Below, piece by piece: positions 1 to 11,723 of a DNA stretch of 64,000 nt; position 1 is the first letter of the stretch, and each line of letters starts with the position of its first letter. The stretch is taken from contig JAJEKB010021159.1 in NCBI GenBank assembly GCA_022393335.1, positions 1 through 64,000 on the forward strand, read 5' to 3'. The notes beneath the pieces are model-generated. The model was not told where the DNA came from. It saw nothing but the letters and a program-made list of their open reading frames with translations, and made no database searches. Origin of the DNA: Macrotrachela quadricornifera. Lineage: Eukaryota; Rotifera; Eurotatoria; Philodinida; Philodinidae. The translations under genes were made by a program, and so were the position numbers.

Positions 1-1335
1 AAAAAAACGAAATTGGTGACGAAGGGATACTATATCTGACCAATGCATTGCGAATTAATACAGTAAGTCACGTTTGTTAATCATCTGCTATACTTTAACC
101 ATTATTATTCAATATAGACACTCACAAAACTCTATCTTGAACAAAATAACATTACCGAAGAAGGTGCAAAATATCTTGCGGATGCATTGTTAAGTAACAC
201 AGTTAGTTATTGTATTCCAATCATCTATCAAATTTTCATTCGTATCATCCAATATAGACACTCACATTTTTGACACTCAAAGATAATCAAATCGGTGACG
301 AAGGAGCATATCATTTGGCCAATGCACTACATAATAATACTGTAAGAAACTTCCTCTAATCATTTTATTGACATTTCTATCAATTATCGTTAAATCTAGA
401 CACTCAAAAATCTGGAACTTGAGGATAACCAAATTGGTGATGAAGGAGCAGAGTATCTAGCCGGTTCATTATTAAGTAATACAGTAAGTCAGGTTTTCTA
501 AGTATCTATCCTATTTTCACTATCATCATACAATACAGACACTCGAGAAACTATGTTTTCTAAGAAACCAAATTAGCAATAATGGAGCAGAATGCCTCGC
601 CAACGCGTTGCTAAGTAACACAGTAAGTCACTCTCTCTAATCATGTATCATATTTTCACTATCATCATTCGACATAGACACTCATAGAATTGGATCTTCA
701 AATAAACCAAACTGGTATGAAAGGTATACAATGTCTGGCAAATGCATTGAAAAAAAACACAGTAAGTCACTTTCTTTAAATCATCTATTATATATTCATC
801 ATCATCATTCAACTTAGACACTCAGAATTCTGTTTCTCGGAAATAATCAAATTGATGATGATGGAGCACAGCTTTTAGCTGATGCGTTGATAAACAACTC
901 AGTGCGTCATTTTCTTTAATCATCTAGCATATTTTCACTATGGTTATTTAATCTAGACGTTAAAGCAATTTTATCTTGGTTACAATCAAATTCATGATAA
1001 GGGTGCACAATATATTGCCAATGCATTGGAAACTAATACAGTAAGTCACATTCACTAATCATTTATCATATTTCTTACTATTAACATTCAATATAGACAC
1101 TTACTATTCTGAGTCTGCAAGAGAATCAAATCGGTAATGAAGGTGCACAATGTCTAGTCATAGCATTATTGACTAATAAAGTAAGTGACGTTCATTATTC
1201 ATTTATCACATCTGTTACCATCGATATTCGATATAGACAATCACAAAACTGAATCTTTGTAACAATAAAATTGATGATGAAAACAAATCATATTTGCTTA
1301 CAACAATCAATAATGCTTCAAGAGTTGAGTTATAG
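1..1335 (+). CDS. 3' part of an LRR (ribonuclease-inhibitor/NLRC3-type) protein gene
   Basis: Ten exons are visible: 1-62 (cut by the window edge), 118-201, 258-341, 400-483, 539-622, 678-761, 818-901, 957-1040, 1097-1180 and 1237-1335 (stop TAG 1333-1335). Each full internal exon is exactly 84 nt, phase 0, and encodes one 28-residue leucine-rich repeat of the form TLxxLxLxxNQIGDEGAxxLAxAL followed by a short NT ending. Introns are about 55-60 nt with GTAAGT-like donors and an ATATAG-type acceptor. This is the RNI-like LRR class found in NLRC3-type and ribonuclease inhibitor proteins, a solenoid used for protein binding. The N-terminal part, which would show any NACHT or other effector domain, lies outside the window. 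An AATAAA is at 1425-1430. Family assignment is firm; specific function is unknown. Confidence 0.85.
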
Positions 1336-2429
1336 AAACTAGACTAAAATGAGTTTTTCATCAATCAAAAAGTTTCATCTTTGAATAACAATATTTTCCT
1401 GTTTGCTTTTGTTTGTTAATTTTGAATAAATTATGCGACAAAGTTTGTTTACAACATATTCAAAAGATGACTCATGTAATGTTACTGTCTTTGGTAACGA
1501 AATCGAAATTTGAATAGGATTAATACAACATTCGGCATAACTCATTGAAAGAAGTATCTAAATGAGTATCAGATCTTGTATATGATATTATTAAACAAAG
1601 AACTATGATTTGACGCATCCTCAATGTTCCTAATCGAAGTATTTGAATAATATTCTTTTCGTTAATTGAAAAATTCTATATCTTTCTTTTCAAATAAAGG
1701 TCATAAGTTTTTAATCGATCAATTACATTATATATTAATCCAATGAAACTGAACATAGATTTTTCTCTGAAAGAGATAACGATGTAAGACGAGAGACAAT
1801 ATTCTTACTTTATAGCTTGATAAGAAAAGGTTAGTTTCAGCAAATGTTATAAATTGGTCTTCAATTAAGTCATTATTTATTGTTAAAATAAGAATTTGAT
1901 CTTTTCTCTTTTCAACAATTTGGAAGATAAGTTTTTGAAAATAGGCATTCATTATTTAGTCTTATATGACATCTATATGTAATATTCAACATTTACAATA
2001 TATTGGTTATATATGATGTGCCAATAAAATATTTTTTTTTCTGTTCTATATTGATTAAATAGTACGAGTGCCGTTGTTCTGAAGGTTTATTTCATCCCTT
2101 ATAGTTTATTGATTTTTATTAATGTATGCCATAGCATATTTTTACACGAGGTATCGAAATGTCGACATTCTTATTATCATATAGAATAATGACAAAGCAT
2201 ACCGGCTTTGATTTCTGTTCTCTTTCTATACTTATCGTGTCTAAATGCCTTGAATATTTAAATAAATTTCCTTATTAGTTTTGATTATATTTGGAATTGA
2301 TATATCTTAAATGTAGAGAAAATCGTTTGGTTAGTTCCATTGCCAATCGGTAATGATCTAGAAAAGATTTTTTATGTATTTTGTTTTTCATTATAGTCAG
2401 CAAAGCTGCAAAATTTTCATTTATTGAAT
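1336..2429. other. AT-rich intergenic stretch
   Basis: Contains the 3' flank of the LRR gene (AATAAA at 1425) and the upstream region of the P450 gene. Only short spurious reading frames; I see no further gene or repeat. Confidence 0.5.
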
Positions 2430-4153
2430 ATGGTACTGTTATTTATTGTTCTTCTATTGACTATCTGTTTTCTTGTATATTGTTTTATTCGTCATCGTCT
2501 GTCTTATTTTTCGCGTCGTTCAATTCCTAGTCCTCCGATTTCTTCCTTAATCTATGGTCATTTATTCCAACTCTGGTCTGCTCAATCATACTCGAAGCAA
2601 CTTTATACATGGTCTTCACAATACGGTTCTATCTATGGACTTTTTGAAGGTCTTTATCCTGTTTATGTCGTATCTGATCTAGATTTTATTCAAGAAGTTT
2701 TTGTTTCACAATTTACTCGTTTCTCCGCAAGACGAATGCTTTTTATACATCGTATCCTAGGTAATCGACAAATTAAAATATTTGCGACACGTTTCATTGA
2801 ACAATGGACACGACAACGAAGAATACTCAATCCAACATACAGCATAGCAAAGATGAAACAGTTGCTACCAATACTTCAAACATGTACGAATGTTTTTATG
2901 AATAAACTAACATCAACAATATCTAATGAATTCATTAATATTCAAGAACTGTATCTACGTTTAGCTATGGATATCATCTGTGAGTAAACAAATTTGTATT
3001 TATTGATCAGAAGTTTATTTTTCTCTATTAAACAGGTCGTACCGCCTTTGATATTGAAACAGATGTGCAAAGTGATATTGGCAATACCAATATTTATTTG
3101 CAGAAAATGAAAGAAATGTGTAATAATGATTTGAAATATACACGTCTAGGTCAAATTCATCGTGTCATGCGTACTAATCTATTAGGTAATATATGTGTGT
3201 ATTTGTACCATCTTAAACGTTGGATAAATTGGGGAACTCCAACAGATGTTTGGTTTTCTGAACGTATTCATCAATTAGTAGAACCACGTTTTAAAGAAAT
3301 AAATCGAAAACAAACTACTGTTGATCTACTTCAGTTAATGATTGAGTCTGTTCATTCGGATGATAATGTTAGTGTTAGAAAAATGATTTTTTAATATTAA
3401 GAAATTTTAATTATATTTAGTCTCGATTAACACCATCTGAAATGTTCAGTAATGCATTTACCTTTCTAAAAGCAGGTGTAGAAACAACATCAACATCACT
3501 TGCATGCTGTACATATCATCTTGCTATACATTCAGTTATTCAAGAAGATATTTATGATGAAATAATTAAATATTGTCACCCAATATCGATTATTATGATT
3601 TAGTTATGAACAAACTTGTCAAATTAGATAGTTTTATTCGAGAAGTTTTTCGTATGCATCCTATTGTAGTCCAAGTAATTAATCGAGAATGTATGGAAGA
3701 TACTCGTATCGGTCAATATGATATTGAAAAAGGTAATTATTGTTTTATGTTATTGACAAATGAAAAAATAATTTTATTTTCATACAGGTTCGTTAATTCA
3801 AGTAGATATTTATGCGATTAATTTTAATCAAGAATTGTGGGGTCCTGAGCCGATAGATGAATTTCATCCTGAACGTCATTTACGCAAAAGACATCCACTT
3901 GCAAGTATGACGTTTGGCGGTGGACCACGTCAATGTCTGGGCATGCGATTTGCACTTAGTAAGTTTTTTTTTTATCGTTCGTATTTTAGATCATTAGTAT
4001 ATTATAGTGGAAATTAAATTATGTTTAACTCGATTAATCAAAGAATACTATATTAAATCAACAAAAGAAAAACCATACAAACTTAACATACATGAAAAAT
4101 TTCTTATTATGCCTGAAAAAGTTTGTGTCAGACTTGAAAAACGTTCTCAATAA
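2430..4153 (+). CDS. Cytochrome P450 monooxygenase, five exons, one frameshift
   Basis: A microsomal-type haem-thiolate monooxygenase, about 503 residues, the normal P450 length. Exons: 2430-2979, 3036-3367, 3421-3732, 3788-3958, 4008-4153; all junctions are GT-AG and phases match. The protein begins with an N-terminal membrane anchor (MVLLFIVLLLTICFLVYCF) and a Pro-rich hinge (PSPP). Visible motifs: I-helix AGVETTS, K-helix E-x-x-R in FIREVFRMHP, a PER-like FHPERH, and the haem loop FGGGPRQCLG with the Cys ligand. The start is ATG 2430; the upstream TTG at 2424 is only in frame. Within exon 3 near 3571-3585 the frame slips by one base (it looks like one missing A), so the copy as given is not translatable through. 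This may be real pseudogenisation or a sequence error. AATAAA at 4188-4193. Confidence 0.85.
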
Positions 4154-5548
4154 CGTTTCATTTTCTGTTTTATGTATGTGTTCGTTGAATAAAAGTAATT
4201 TCATCTTATGTAATACTTTATATGATATGGAATCCACAAACAGATAAAAAATAAACTATTAAGTAGTCATCTATATAATCTTGTTTCCATCCTTCATTCT
4301 TTCAAAAATTATGATCTAACAACAGTCAACTAAAAACAACAACTATTTCATTGGTAATATTAAAAAATCAACACAAATACTTTGTTTTTTCAAATGTTGA
4401 ATTTGAATTTTTTTTCTTTTTAGTTTATTACAAACGAAATAATCTATAAAATATTTGAATATCTTGTTTTTTTTTATTCTCTTTTGATCTTGATATTTCA
4501 CCACATTATGTTCTACCAATATTTATACTCGATTGGAAACATCGATTCTTGAAGATATCGTCTATACCATTTTGACGTGTTTTTCATATTTATTACATGT
4601 ATACCTACGAAAAAACTGCTTGAAGCTACAGTTTCAAAAACCGCGATTTGAGACGGTTTTTTAGAGATCATCTGATCCGCAGATCTGAGTCTGCATAGCT
4701 CAGATGGGTTACCCTGCGAGGAACTGTGCAATAAAGTTTTAAAAGTTTCATTAGAAATATCCTAAGCCGCTTATCGATGACTAAGACCTAAAAAATATTT
4801 TATAAAGATATTTATTCATTCGAAAAATGAATTGAATTGCTATTATTAACACAAAATATCGTCATATTGAAAATTTATGGCATAGAATTAGACGTAAAAG
4901 ATTTTAGAACAAGTAACGCTCGTCGTTGCGGCTCGCTTGAAACGTATCTGATCATCGTCTATTACTTGTTTGAAATTTCATTTTTGAAAGCTGTCTCTGT
5001 TCCTATTAAACAATGTTTTTTTACCTTTGACCCGACGACAAGCAAACAAACGGACAAACTATTTTTTTCATATGACCATCTCTTCAGTCGAGAAAATATA
5101 CCAAAGTTCATTTTGTCGAGACCAACCTGTTATTATCAACCAAAACTTCTTTCTTTTCTCTTTGAATAATGAAGTAATTAAACCTACAAATAATCGGTAT
5201 GGTTTAGTTCAATATAATTGGACATAATATCTTGACGGCAGTGAAATTGATATCGTTCGAAGTATCACGCTATTAATCATCCTAATCGTTGCGATAACTT
5301 ATTTCTTAAATTATCAAAAGATGATACTAGGGTGAATTCATGTGAAGCCAACCACTTTTTTAAAATTTTGTTTTTTATCAAGTTTTTTCTTATAGTCAGG
5401 TGGGCAGCGGATAGAAAATAGGTTTGATCGAAAAAAGATTCCTAAGTAGTACTTGACATAAAGAAGAATAGTAAGAGTGATAACGGTAATTCTATATACC
5501 AATGAAAAATAAAGAAACACGAGAGAAATAAAAAGAATGAAGAAGAAA
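4154..5548. other. Intergenic, with repeat fragments
   Basis: No supported gene. A fragment at about 5018-5110 resembles 39240-39310 (shared CCGACGACAAG and TTCATATGACYMTCTCT blocks). CAAGTAACGCTCGTC at about 4909 recurs at about 20261, so this holds pieces of dispersed repeats. Confidence 0.4.
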
Positions 5549-6853
5549 TTATAATGATAGAGAGTTAAACAGTGTAATAATACGATTGACAAGAATAGTA
5601 TTCGCCATATTATTATTATTAGAGTTCTGATTGTATTGCACTTGATAGATATGATGATTTCCATCTTCGGTAAATAACAAACCACCATTGTTCAAAACAA
5701 GTAATCCAGCTGGACGTCCAAATGTATCAGGACCCTCAGGATTTGTTAAAAATCCATAAACAAACTTTTCATAATAACCTAATGGTCGATTTGTAATATT
5801 ATCGAATGGAATAAAAACGATTTCATAACCAATTCCAATACTTCTACTATATGAACCATGAAATGCTACAAAAGCACCATTTCTATATCGACTAGGAAAT
5901 TGATTACCTCTATAAAATTGAGTATCAAGTGGAGCCGAATGAGCTTGAAAAAGAACATCAGGTATTTTTGTAATTGATACTAAATCAGGTCATTCACTTG
6001 TTCCATTAGAGAAACATCTTCTTGGATCAGTTAAATTCGAACTCAGATAAGCATATGGCCATCCATAAAAATCATTTTGTTGAATATGTGTAAAAAAATC
6101 AGGTACAAGATCATCACCAACACCATCTCGTTCATTACATGTTACATATAGATCATTAGTAATTGGATGAAAAGCTAAACTAACAGGATTTCGAATACCA
6201 TAAACAAATGTTGTTTGATTACTACCATCAAGATTAGCTCGTTGTACTGAAGCTTGAGGTAATGGTTCGACATCGACATTAGATCCCGAACCAATAGCAA
6301 TAAATATTTGATTATTATTATCGGGTGAAATGAGAACAGTTCGTGTCCAATGAAAATCTGAAGGATAATTCATTACTATTTCACCTGTGCCTGTTATATT
6401 TCGACTTCCAAATGTCCACAGATATCGTCGAGTGGTATCTTGATTACTAACATAAAAATATCCATTGACGAAAGCCATACCAAATGGAGCATTAAGTCCA
6501 TTCGATATATCAGCAAACGTTAGACGCTGATCTGGATAACCATCATTATTATTATCAACTAGACAAGAGATTCGATTAGCAAATATTTCACTAACAAGAA
6601 TATCACCAGATGGTGTATAAATTAGATATCGTGGTGATGAAAGACCACTCATATATAATTTAACGGAGAATCCATCAGGAACGTATAAGAGAGGATTCTC
6701 AGGTACCGGATATACTCAAGCTTCTTTCACAACATGTGGTGTAGCATAGGGTTCCGGAAGATCACCAACTGTTAGATGAGTCGGTTGTGGAACAAATGTT
6801 ATATTTATACCATTTGTTTGATAAAGAATCAGTAAAATAAGTGACAAAAACAT
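5549..6853 (-). pseudogene. PQQ/sorbosone dehydrogenase-like secreted sugar oxidoreductase with two in-frame TGA codons
   Basis: One continuous 435-codon frame runs from ATG at 6853 to TAA at 5549-5551, interrupted only by TGA at 6716-6718 (codon 46) and 5990-5992 (codon 288). It starts with a signal-peptide-like MFLSLILLILYQTNG. The body matches the glucose/L-sorbosone dehydrogenase six-bladed propeller family, enzymes that oxidise sugars with a PQQ cofactor: VPDGFSVKLY, SGDILVSE, YGIRNPVSLAFHP, the block around IPDVLFQAHSAPL, FVAFHGSYSRS, and a C-terminal GRPAGLLVLNNGGLLFTEDG. A hydrophobic C-terminal tail could be a GPI-type signal. Both stops are explained by CGA-to-TGA changes. No introns, which fits a gene acquired from microbes. 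The longest intact frame (6652-5990) begins at an internal Met and is probably not the real start. Confidence 0.75.
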
Positions 6854-7731
6854 TTTTTGTTATTTTTCAATTATAAAATTGTCACTTGTCCGTTCGATGA
6901 ATTGCGAAATGAAATATTAGTTATATACTGATAACTAGCATGCAAAATTTAAGAAATATAGATCATTAAATCATTTCGAGGACTATTTATGATGGAAATT
7001 TATATCCCTTTTTTTTCCACTTCTTTGCGTCCGTTACTCAATAAATATTTATATAGAGTATAGATAAATTATTTGGATAAATAAACTTTTAAAAGAGCTC
7101 TATCCATCAAAACAAGCGTGTATTTTATTGTAAGAAGCAATGTAGATGAAAATGGATTTATGATGTTGCACAGTAAAGATAAGAGTAAACCATAAAACAA
7201 ATAACTCAATCAAGATAAAGAAAAAAATTAATCACTAAAATAGAAGTTCTAGTATCTCAATAAGAATTATTGATAATAAAAGGGAAAAAAATTTCATATA
7301 GAGATATAAAATATTCCTTGGACGGAACATTCGGTCATAGTGATCCAAACTTTTTCACTGTTATCAATTTATGTAAAAGCACTTTTTTTCTTTCAAATAC
7401 TTCAATTTATATGTTTCTTATTACTCAAGAAACTCGTTGAAGCAATATTTTACAATTTTCCAAAACCTGCTGCACCCTTTGATAGTTGATTTTAAGAAAT
7501 TTCTTTTTCATTCTATATTTTATTAGGTAATCAAAGTCCAAAAAATATTCATTCTTGCCTAAACGACTTTATTACGTCTTCCATTGCGTTTTTTTCCAAT
7601 GTTCCTTGAAAGGGACATTCGGCTTTTAAGAGTTAATCACAATTAGAAAACTTTATGAATACATATTTATTTAACTTCTAATCTTGAATATGCAGATATT
7701 CTTGTTCACTACAATCTAAACTGAAAGGACC
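6854..7731. other. AT-rich intergenic region
   Basis: No gene seen. A short direct repeat (TTCCTTG, then GGAACATTCGG / GGGACATTCGG) occurs at about 7315-7337 and 7600-7622. Confidence 0.4.
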
Positions 7732-8620
7732 AGAGACCGAAACGAATAAAAAAATCCGATTCGACTCGGTTCGAGTCACATAATCAAGTATTTATTCAAA
7801 CAACAAGTGTTTGTAAATATAGTTTTATTTAAGAGCGAGAACAAATAACAAAACGAACAAAACTCATAACAATGAATGAAAAAAACTAATATTGATTAGT
7901 TATTTGTTGTTTTCAAATAAACGTAAAAAAGTTAAATTATTTACCGTTGACGAGTCGAGATTTGAGCGTCTTTATGTTATAATCTAACCTACAGCACTGA
8001 ATTGTCCCTCAACAGAGGCAAAGCTAGAAGGTACTACAAGTGTGCGTTTAGCGAGACGATATAGTGTTGAAAAAGCTAATTGATTACATTCTTGTCGTCA
8101 AAAGACCAGAGGATCTGTAACATATATTAAGATAAGACAACGAAATAAGAGACTGTATAAGATCATATATATCATACATAACGAGAACGCAAAAGTGAAA
8201 TATGGTAAAGAATGAACAACAGTTAAAAGGAAGGATAAGAATAATCTAGATGACGCATATGTTATAGAAGACTATAGAAAGTGTAATACTACCTAACATA
8301 GCAATTTTTTTTATTAAAAGGTGTTCAATGAGCGATAGTACGTGAGATAAAAAAAATTCGAACAATTCTGCCATACGCTGTATATCGATTGTTTATATAG
8401 GCTCACTATTGATCAATGCAATATCGGGAATTAAGGTGTGGATAGACAATAATACAGTGAGTACAATGAAAATTATTGTTTGCTATTTATTTCAGTTCAT
8501 TCAATGCTGCCGGTTCACTGTTGTCTCACTATTGACATTGACTGTCTAATGAATTCATTAAAAATTTCTAAAAAGTCGAGTCTCTCGAATCAAACCCGAC
8601 TCGACTCGTTTTCGGTCTCT
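7732..8620. mobile_element. Non-autonomous DNA-transposon-like repeat, copy 1 (AGAGACCGAAA termini)
   Basis: The unit begins AGAGACCGAAACGA and ends in the inverted form TCGTTTTCGGTCTCT. Just inside the ends are GACTCGACTCG-type blocks. A second copy at 33070-33753 shares the termini and several internal blocks, including TTTATTTAAGAGCG, TTTATATAGGCTCA and GTCATTGACACTGACTGTCT-like text. No coding capacity. No clear target duplication was found, so the superfamily is undetermined. Confidence 0.65.
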
Positions 8621-9275
8621 GTTATGGAAGCACGCAAACAAGCAAATGATTTAATTGTAGAATGGACTAAAACTCATCTTTAACTATTATATTAGATCGC
8701 TTTTATTCTAAATCATCTTTTTATTTATATTAGAGTGTGTTTCTTTAACAGAATTTGTTCTATCGCTTTCTCTTTATACACTCGTATTGAAATCTTTCAG
8801 ATTGAATATCAATCTTCACTGTCAGATTAATCAAAGATATGAACTTTATTCACCAGAAAATACAAGTGAATTTAACTGTATCATTATTATGGAAATAAAA
8901 TAAGATCTTATTCATCAAGTAATAATCACCAACCATATTTTTTCTTACACGATATCAAAACGATTGATACAGGCGCACGTGCCAATAATAGTGTGTCGAC
9001 ACGTGTTTATGTGAGTATAAGTAATTGTTGAACAATTTTTGTTGTCTCTGTAAAGTTTAACTCCAAAAAGATATTCATATTTTGAGGAATACATGATTGA
9101 GTGTATGAAAATTTTTTAGTGTGTTACATTTTTCTTTTTGTCTTATCTCTTGCAAATAAATCTAACACGTGCTTATACACATAAATAACAAAATTTCGTG
9201 CCGAGATTAAAATGTTATATTTCTTCGTTTAGAGTGTAGTATTACAAACGAAATAAAAACAAGGAGAAAAAAAGA
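8621..9275. other. Intergenic, upstream of the SDR gene
   Basis: No gene seen. Two CACGTG E-box-like palindromes near 8975-9005 are the only compact motifs. They may be chance. Confidence 0.35.
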
Positions 9276-10143
9276 ATGACTAGTATGAATACAGGCAATT
9301 GGAATCTGTTACTTGCTGACAAAATTGTATTTTTGACCGGTGGTGGTGGATTTATTGCACAACATATTGCTCGAACATGTTATGCTCATGGTGCTTATCT
9401 AATCTTGGCTGATTTGAATATTGAAGCACTTAATAAAATCAAGAACGAAATTGTTGGTTCTGATGACATCAAGGATAAAGATCGTATACTGACTGTTTCT
9501 CTCGATGTTACCGATGAACAAAGTATTGAACAAGCGGTGCAATTAACAATAGATAAGTGGAAAACAATTAATGTCCTATTTAATACGTAAGTTTATTGCA
9601 CACAATTACTCTTAAGTATTCTTAACCGTATTTATTCAAATTAGTGCAGCCATATTTCCAATGGCAAATGTTGAACGTGCCTCATCTGATGATTGGACTC
9701 GAGTATTCGATGTTAATATTCGTGGTTATGCTCTTATGGTTAAGCATGTTTCAACAATACTAAAAAAACAAGGTAGCGGATCAATCGTTAATATTGCTAG
9801 TATCGGTGGTATGGTTGCTATATCTCCTAGTCTTCTGTATTCAACAAGCAAAGGTGCTGTTATTCAAATGACACGAAATCTTGCACTTGATTTGGGTTCA
9901 TTTAACATTCGAGTAAATTCAGTGAGTCCAGGTTATATCAATTCACCTACAATCTATCAAATCGCCAAAGATGTTGGCATAAACATAGGACAATTGGAAG
10001 ATAACGCTATTAAAAACAGCTGTCTACAAAGAATGGGCCAAGCACAAGAAATTGCTAATATGATGGTCTTTTTAGCTTCTGATCTATGCCCATTTATCAC
10101 CGGAGCTAATTTAGTCGTTGATGGTGGATTCACTACTATTTAA
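9276..10143 (+). CDS. Short-chain dehydrogenase/reductase (SDR), two exons
   Basis: A classical NAD(P)-dependent oxidoreductase of 269 residues. Exon 1 is 9276-9586, a 58-nt GT-AG intron follows, and exon 2 is 9645-10143. The N-terminal nucleotide-binding glycine motif is TGGGGFIA (residues 21-28), a slight variant of TGxxxGIG. An NTAA block at about 103-106 stands for the usual NNAG/NNAA. The catalytic triad is in place: Ser156 (NIASIGG), Tyr169 and Lys173 (YSTSK), followed by SPGYINSPT. The C-terminal GANLVVDGG matches the bacterial FabG-like branch. The upstream AAAAAAAGA before ATG is a fair start context; a second ATG lies three codons in. The frame is intact. Substrate cannot be told from sequence. 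Confidence 0.9.
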
Positions 10144-10375
10144 AATATTCATTTATCTATATTATAAAATTTATTTATATATCGAAGATAGCTAGATTAT
10201 TAATAAATTGAATAATTTATTCGAAAGTAAATGTGATAGTTAATCTTATTATTATCAAGAGTTCAAGTTCTTTCGTGATGGAACTGATATGAACCAATTA
10301 ACTCTATACAATACCTTTCATATTTATTCAAATTTCAAATATTTTTCTGATTTGTCTGAAAAATTGTTCGTCATA

Positions 10376-11610
10376 ACGGGTGCGGCAGGATAAATGGTGG
10401 TCTTAGTATTTCATCGATATCTCCATTTTTTTCTAAAGAATCGTCTTTCAAAGCTCTACAAAATGATACTATTTTTATTAACGCAAATAATTCCCATCAT
10501 TTTGATAAAGATGTTACAATCGATTGGTCCAACACGCACAACTTTCAAAAAACAACAGATTCAAAAACTTGTTTAACCAATGATTTTAATTCTTGCATCA
10601 GTGTTTTTTTTTGAGTAGACTTTATTCCAATTGATGTTGTTGACCAGCTGATCCCAAATAGAATAGTCCAATGGGTTTAAATCTGGACTATTTGGTGGCC
10701 ATCCGTCTTTCTCAATAAATGATGCAAAATTGTCTCTACACTATTTTTGTGATAAATGATGCGAGTGAAGCTTGGCACCATCCTGTTGAAAGACCCAATC
10801 GCTACCAAAGAATTGATTTCCATATTTTAAAGCAACAGGAGGCACTTTTTCAATATAAACAGTGTGAGCGACCGTTCCTTCATTCTAGATTAGCAAGGAT
10901 GTGAGACGCTTGGGAAACAGACATCGAGCCAAACCATTACTTTTTGTGGGAATTTTTGTCTCTGCTGAATACCACCATTTTTATCAGCATCGGCACGATC
11001 TACTGCCCACACTCGATCATTTTGGGTATTATAAACACCATCAATGTCGAACATCTTCTCAATCGAAAAGAGGATTTTCAAAGTGTCTTCTTTTCGGAAA
11101 TTTGTTCGAACCCAATTTGCAAATTGTTTCCGTTTGAGCATTTGATCATCAGAAAGCAATGGTTTGATTACTTTTTTATAAGGATATAATCCTAAATCGT
11201 TTTTTATTATTCGCCGAACACTTCTTTCGGATGTGTCAAGCTCCATCGATATTTTTCGAGCTGAAGCCTTTTTTTTCGGCGTAACCGGTTCTTTACCTTT
11301 TGAATGTTCCCCTTTGCTCAAGCCAAACGAGGACCACCTAGTAGTTTTGATAATGTGATAGTGCCTGACCCCCGGATCATTTGACACCATCTTTCGATTG
11401 TTCTTAAACCGAGCCTACCGTTTAAATCATGATAAATTTGTTTCGGAGTACCACTTCTTGAAGGTCTTTATTTTTCATCCTTGGAACATCTGTATTTATT
11501 TTGGATATTTAGGTGAAATATGAGAATTTGTAGAGCTATAGACGGCGCACATTTAGAAAAAGGTCAAAGCGGAGAAAATATTAGACCGCCATTTATCCTG
11601 CTGCACCTCT
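10376..11610 (-). mobile_element. mariner/maT-type DNA transposon, about 1.24 kb, inactive
   Basis: Ends are inverted repeats ACGGGTGCGGCAGGATAAAT (left) and AGAGGTGCAGCAGGATAAAT (right, read inward), flanked by TA at 10374-10375 and 11611-11612, the target duplication of the Tc1/mariner superfamily. The size is typical for mariner. The transposase lies on the minus strand. Divergence between the termini and several coding lesions show an old copy. Confidence 0.85.
10577..11470 (-). pseudogene. Degenerate mariner/maT transposase
   Basis: Read on the minus strand, helix-turn-helix segments (RTIERWCQMIRGSGT; ARKISMELDTSERSVRRI) precede the catalytic core. The core includes WVRTNF..LFSIEKMFDIDGVYN, VMVW, WVFQQDGAKLHSHH and WPPNSPDLNPLDYSIWDQL. 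In active relatives the first block is FSDEK; here the catalytic Asp is Ile. Further damage includes a frameshift near 11390, a TGA and frame change near 10893, and a TAG in the QK-stop-C segment near 10752. The last Asp of SPDLNPLD suggests a DD(x)D catalytic type (maT-like) rather than DDE. Not functional. Confidence 0.8.
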
Positions 11611-11723
11611 TATAAGATACATTCGATAGTAAGTCCATATCCTAATATCTATTGATCTTTATCATTACAAAAATTAACTGATATTTGGTTTTTAATCATC
11701 ATCATTTATTCAGAAGACTGAAG

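Noticed and set aside
4693..4728. GCATAGCTCAGATGGGTTA resembles a tRNA D-arm / A box.
   Set aside because: No anticodon stem, no T-arm or B box (GGTTCRANNCC) at the right distance, and no cloverleaf.
10346..10420. Text reading LSEKLFVITGAAG looked like the start of a second SDR gene downstream of the first.
   Set aside because: The GGTGCGGCAGGATAAATGG stretch is the terminal inverted repeat of the mariner element, matched at 11590-11610. Resemblance to a TGxxxG motif is coincidence.
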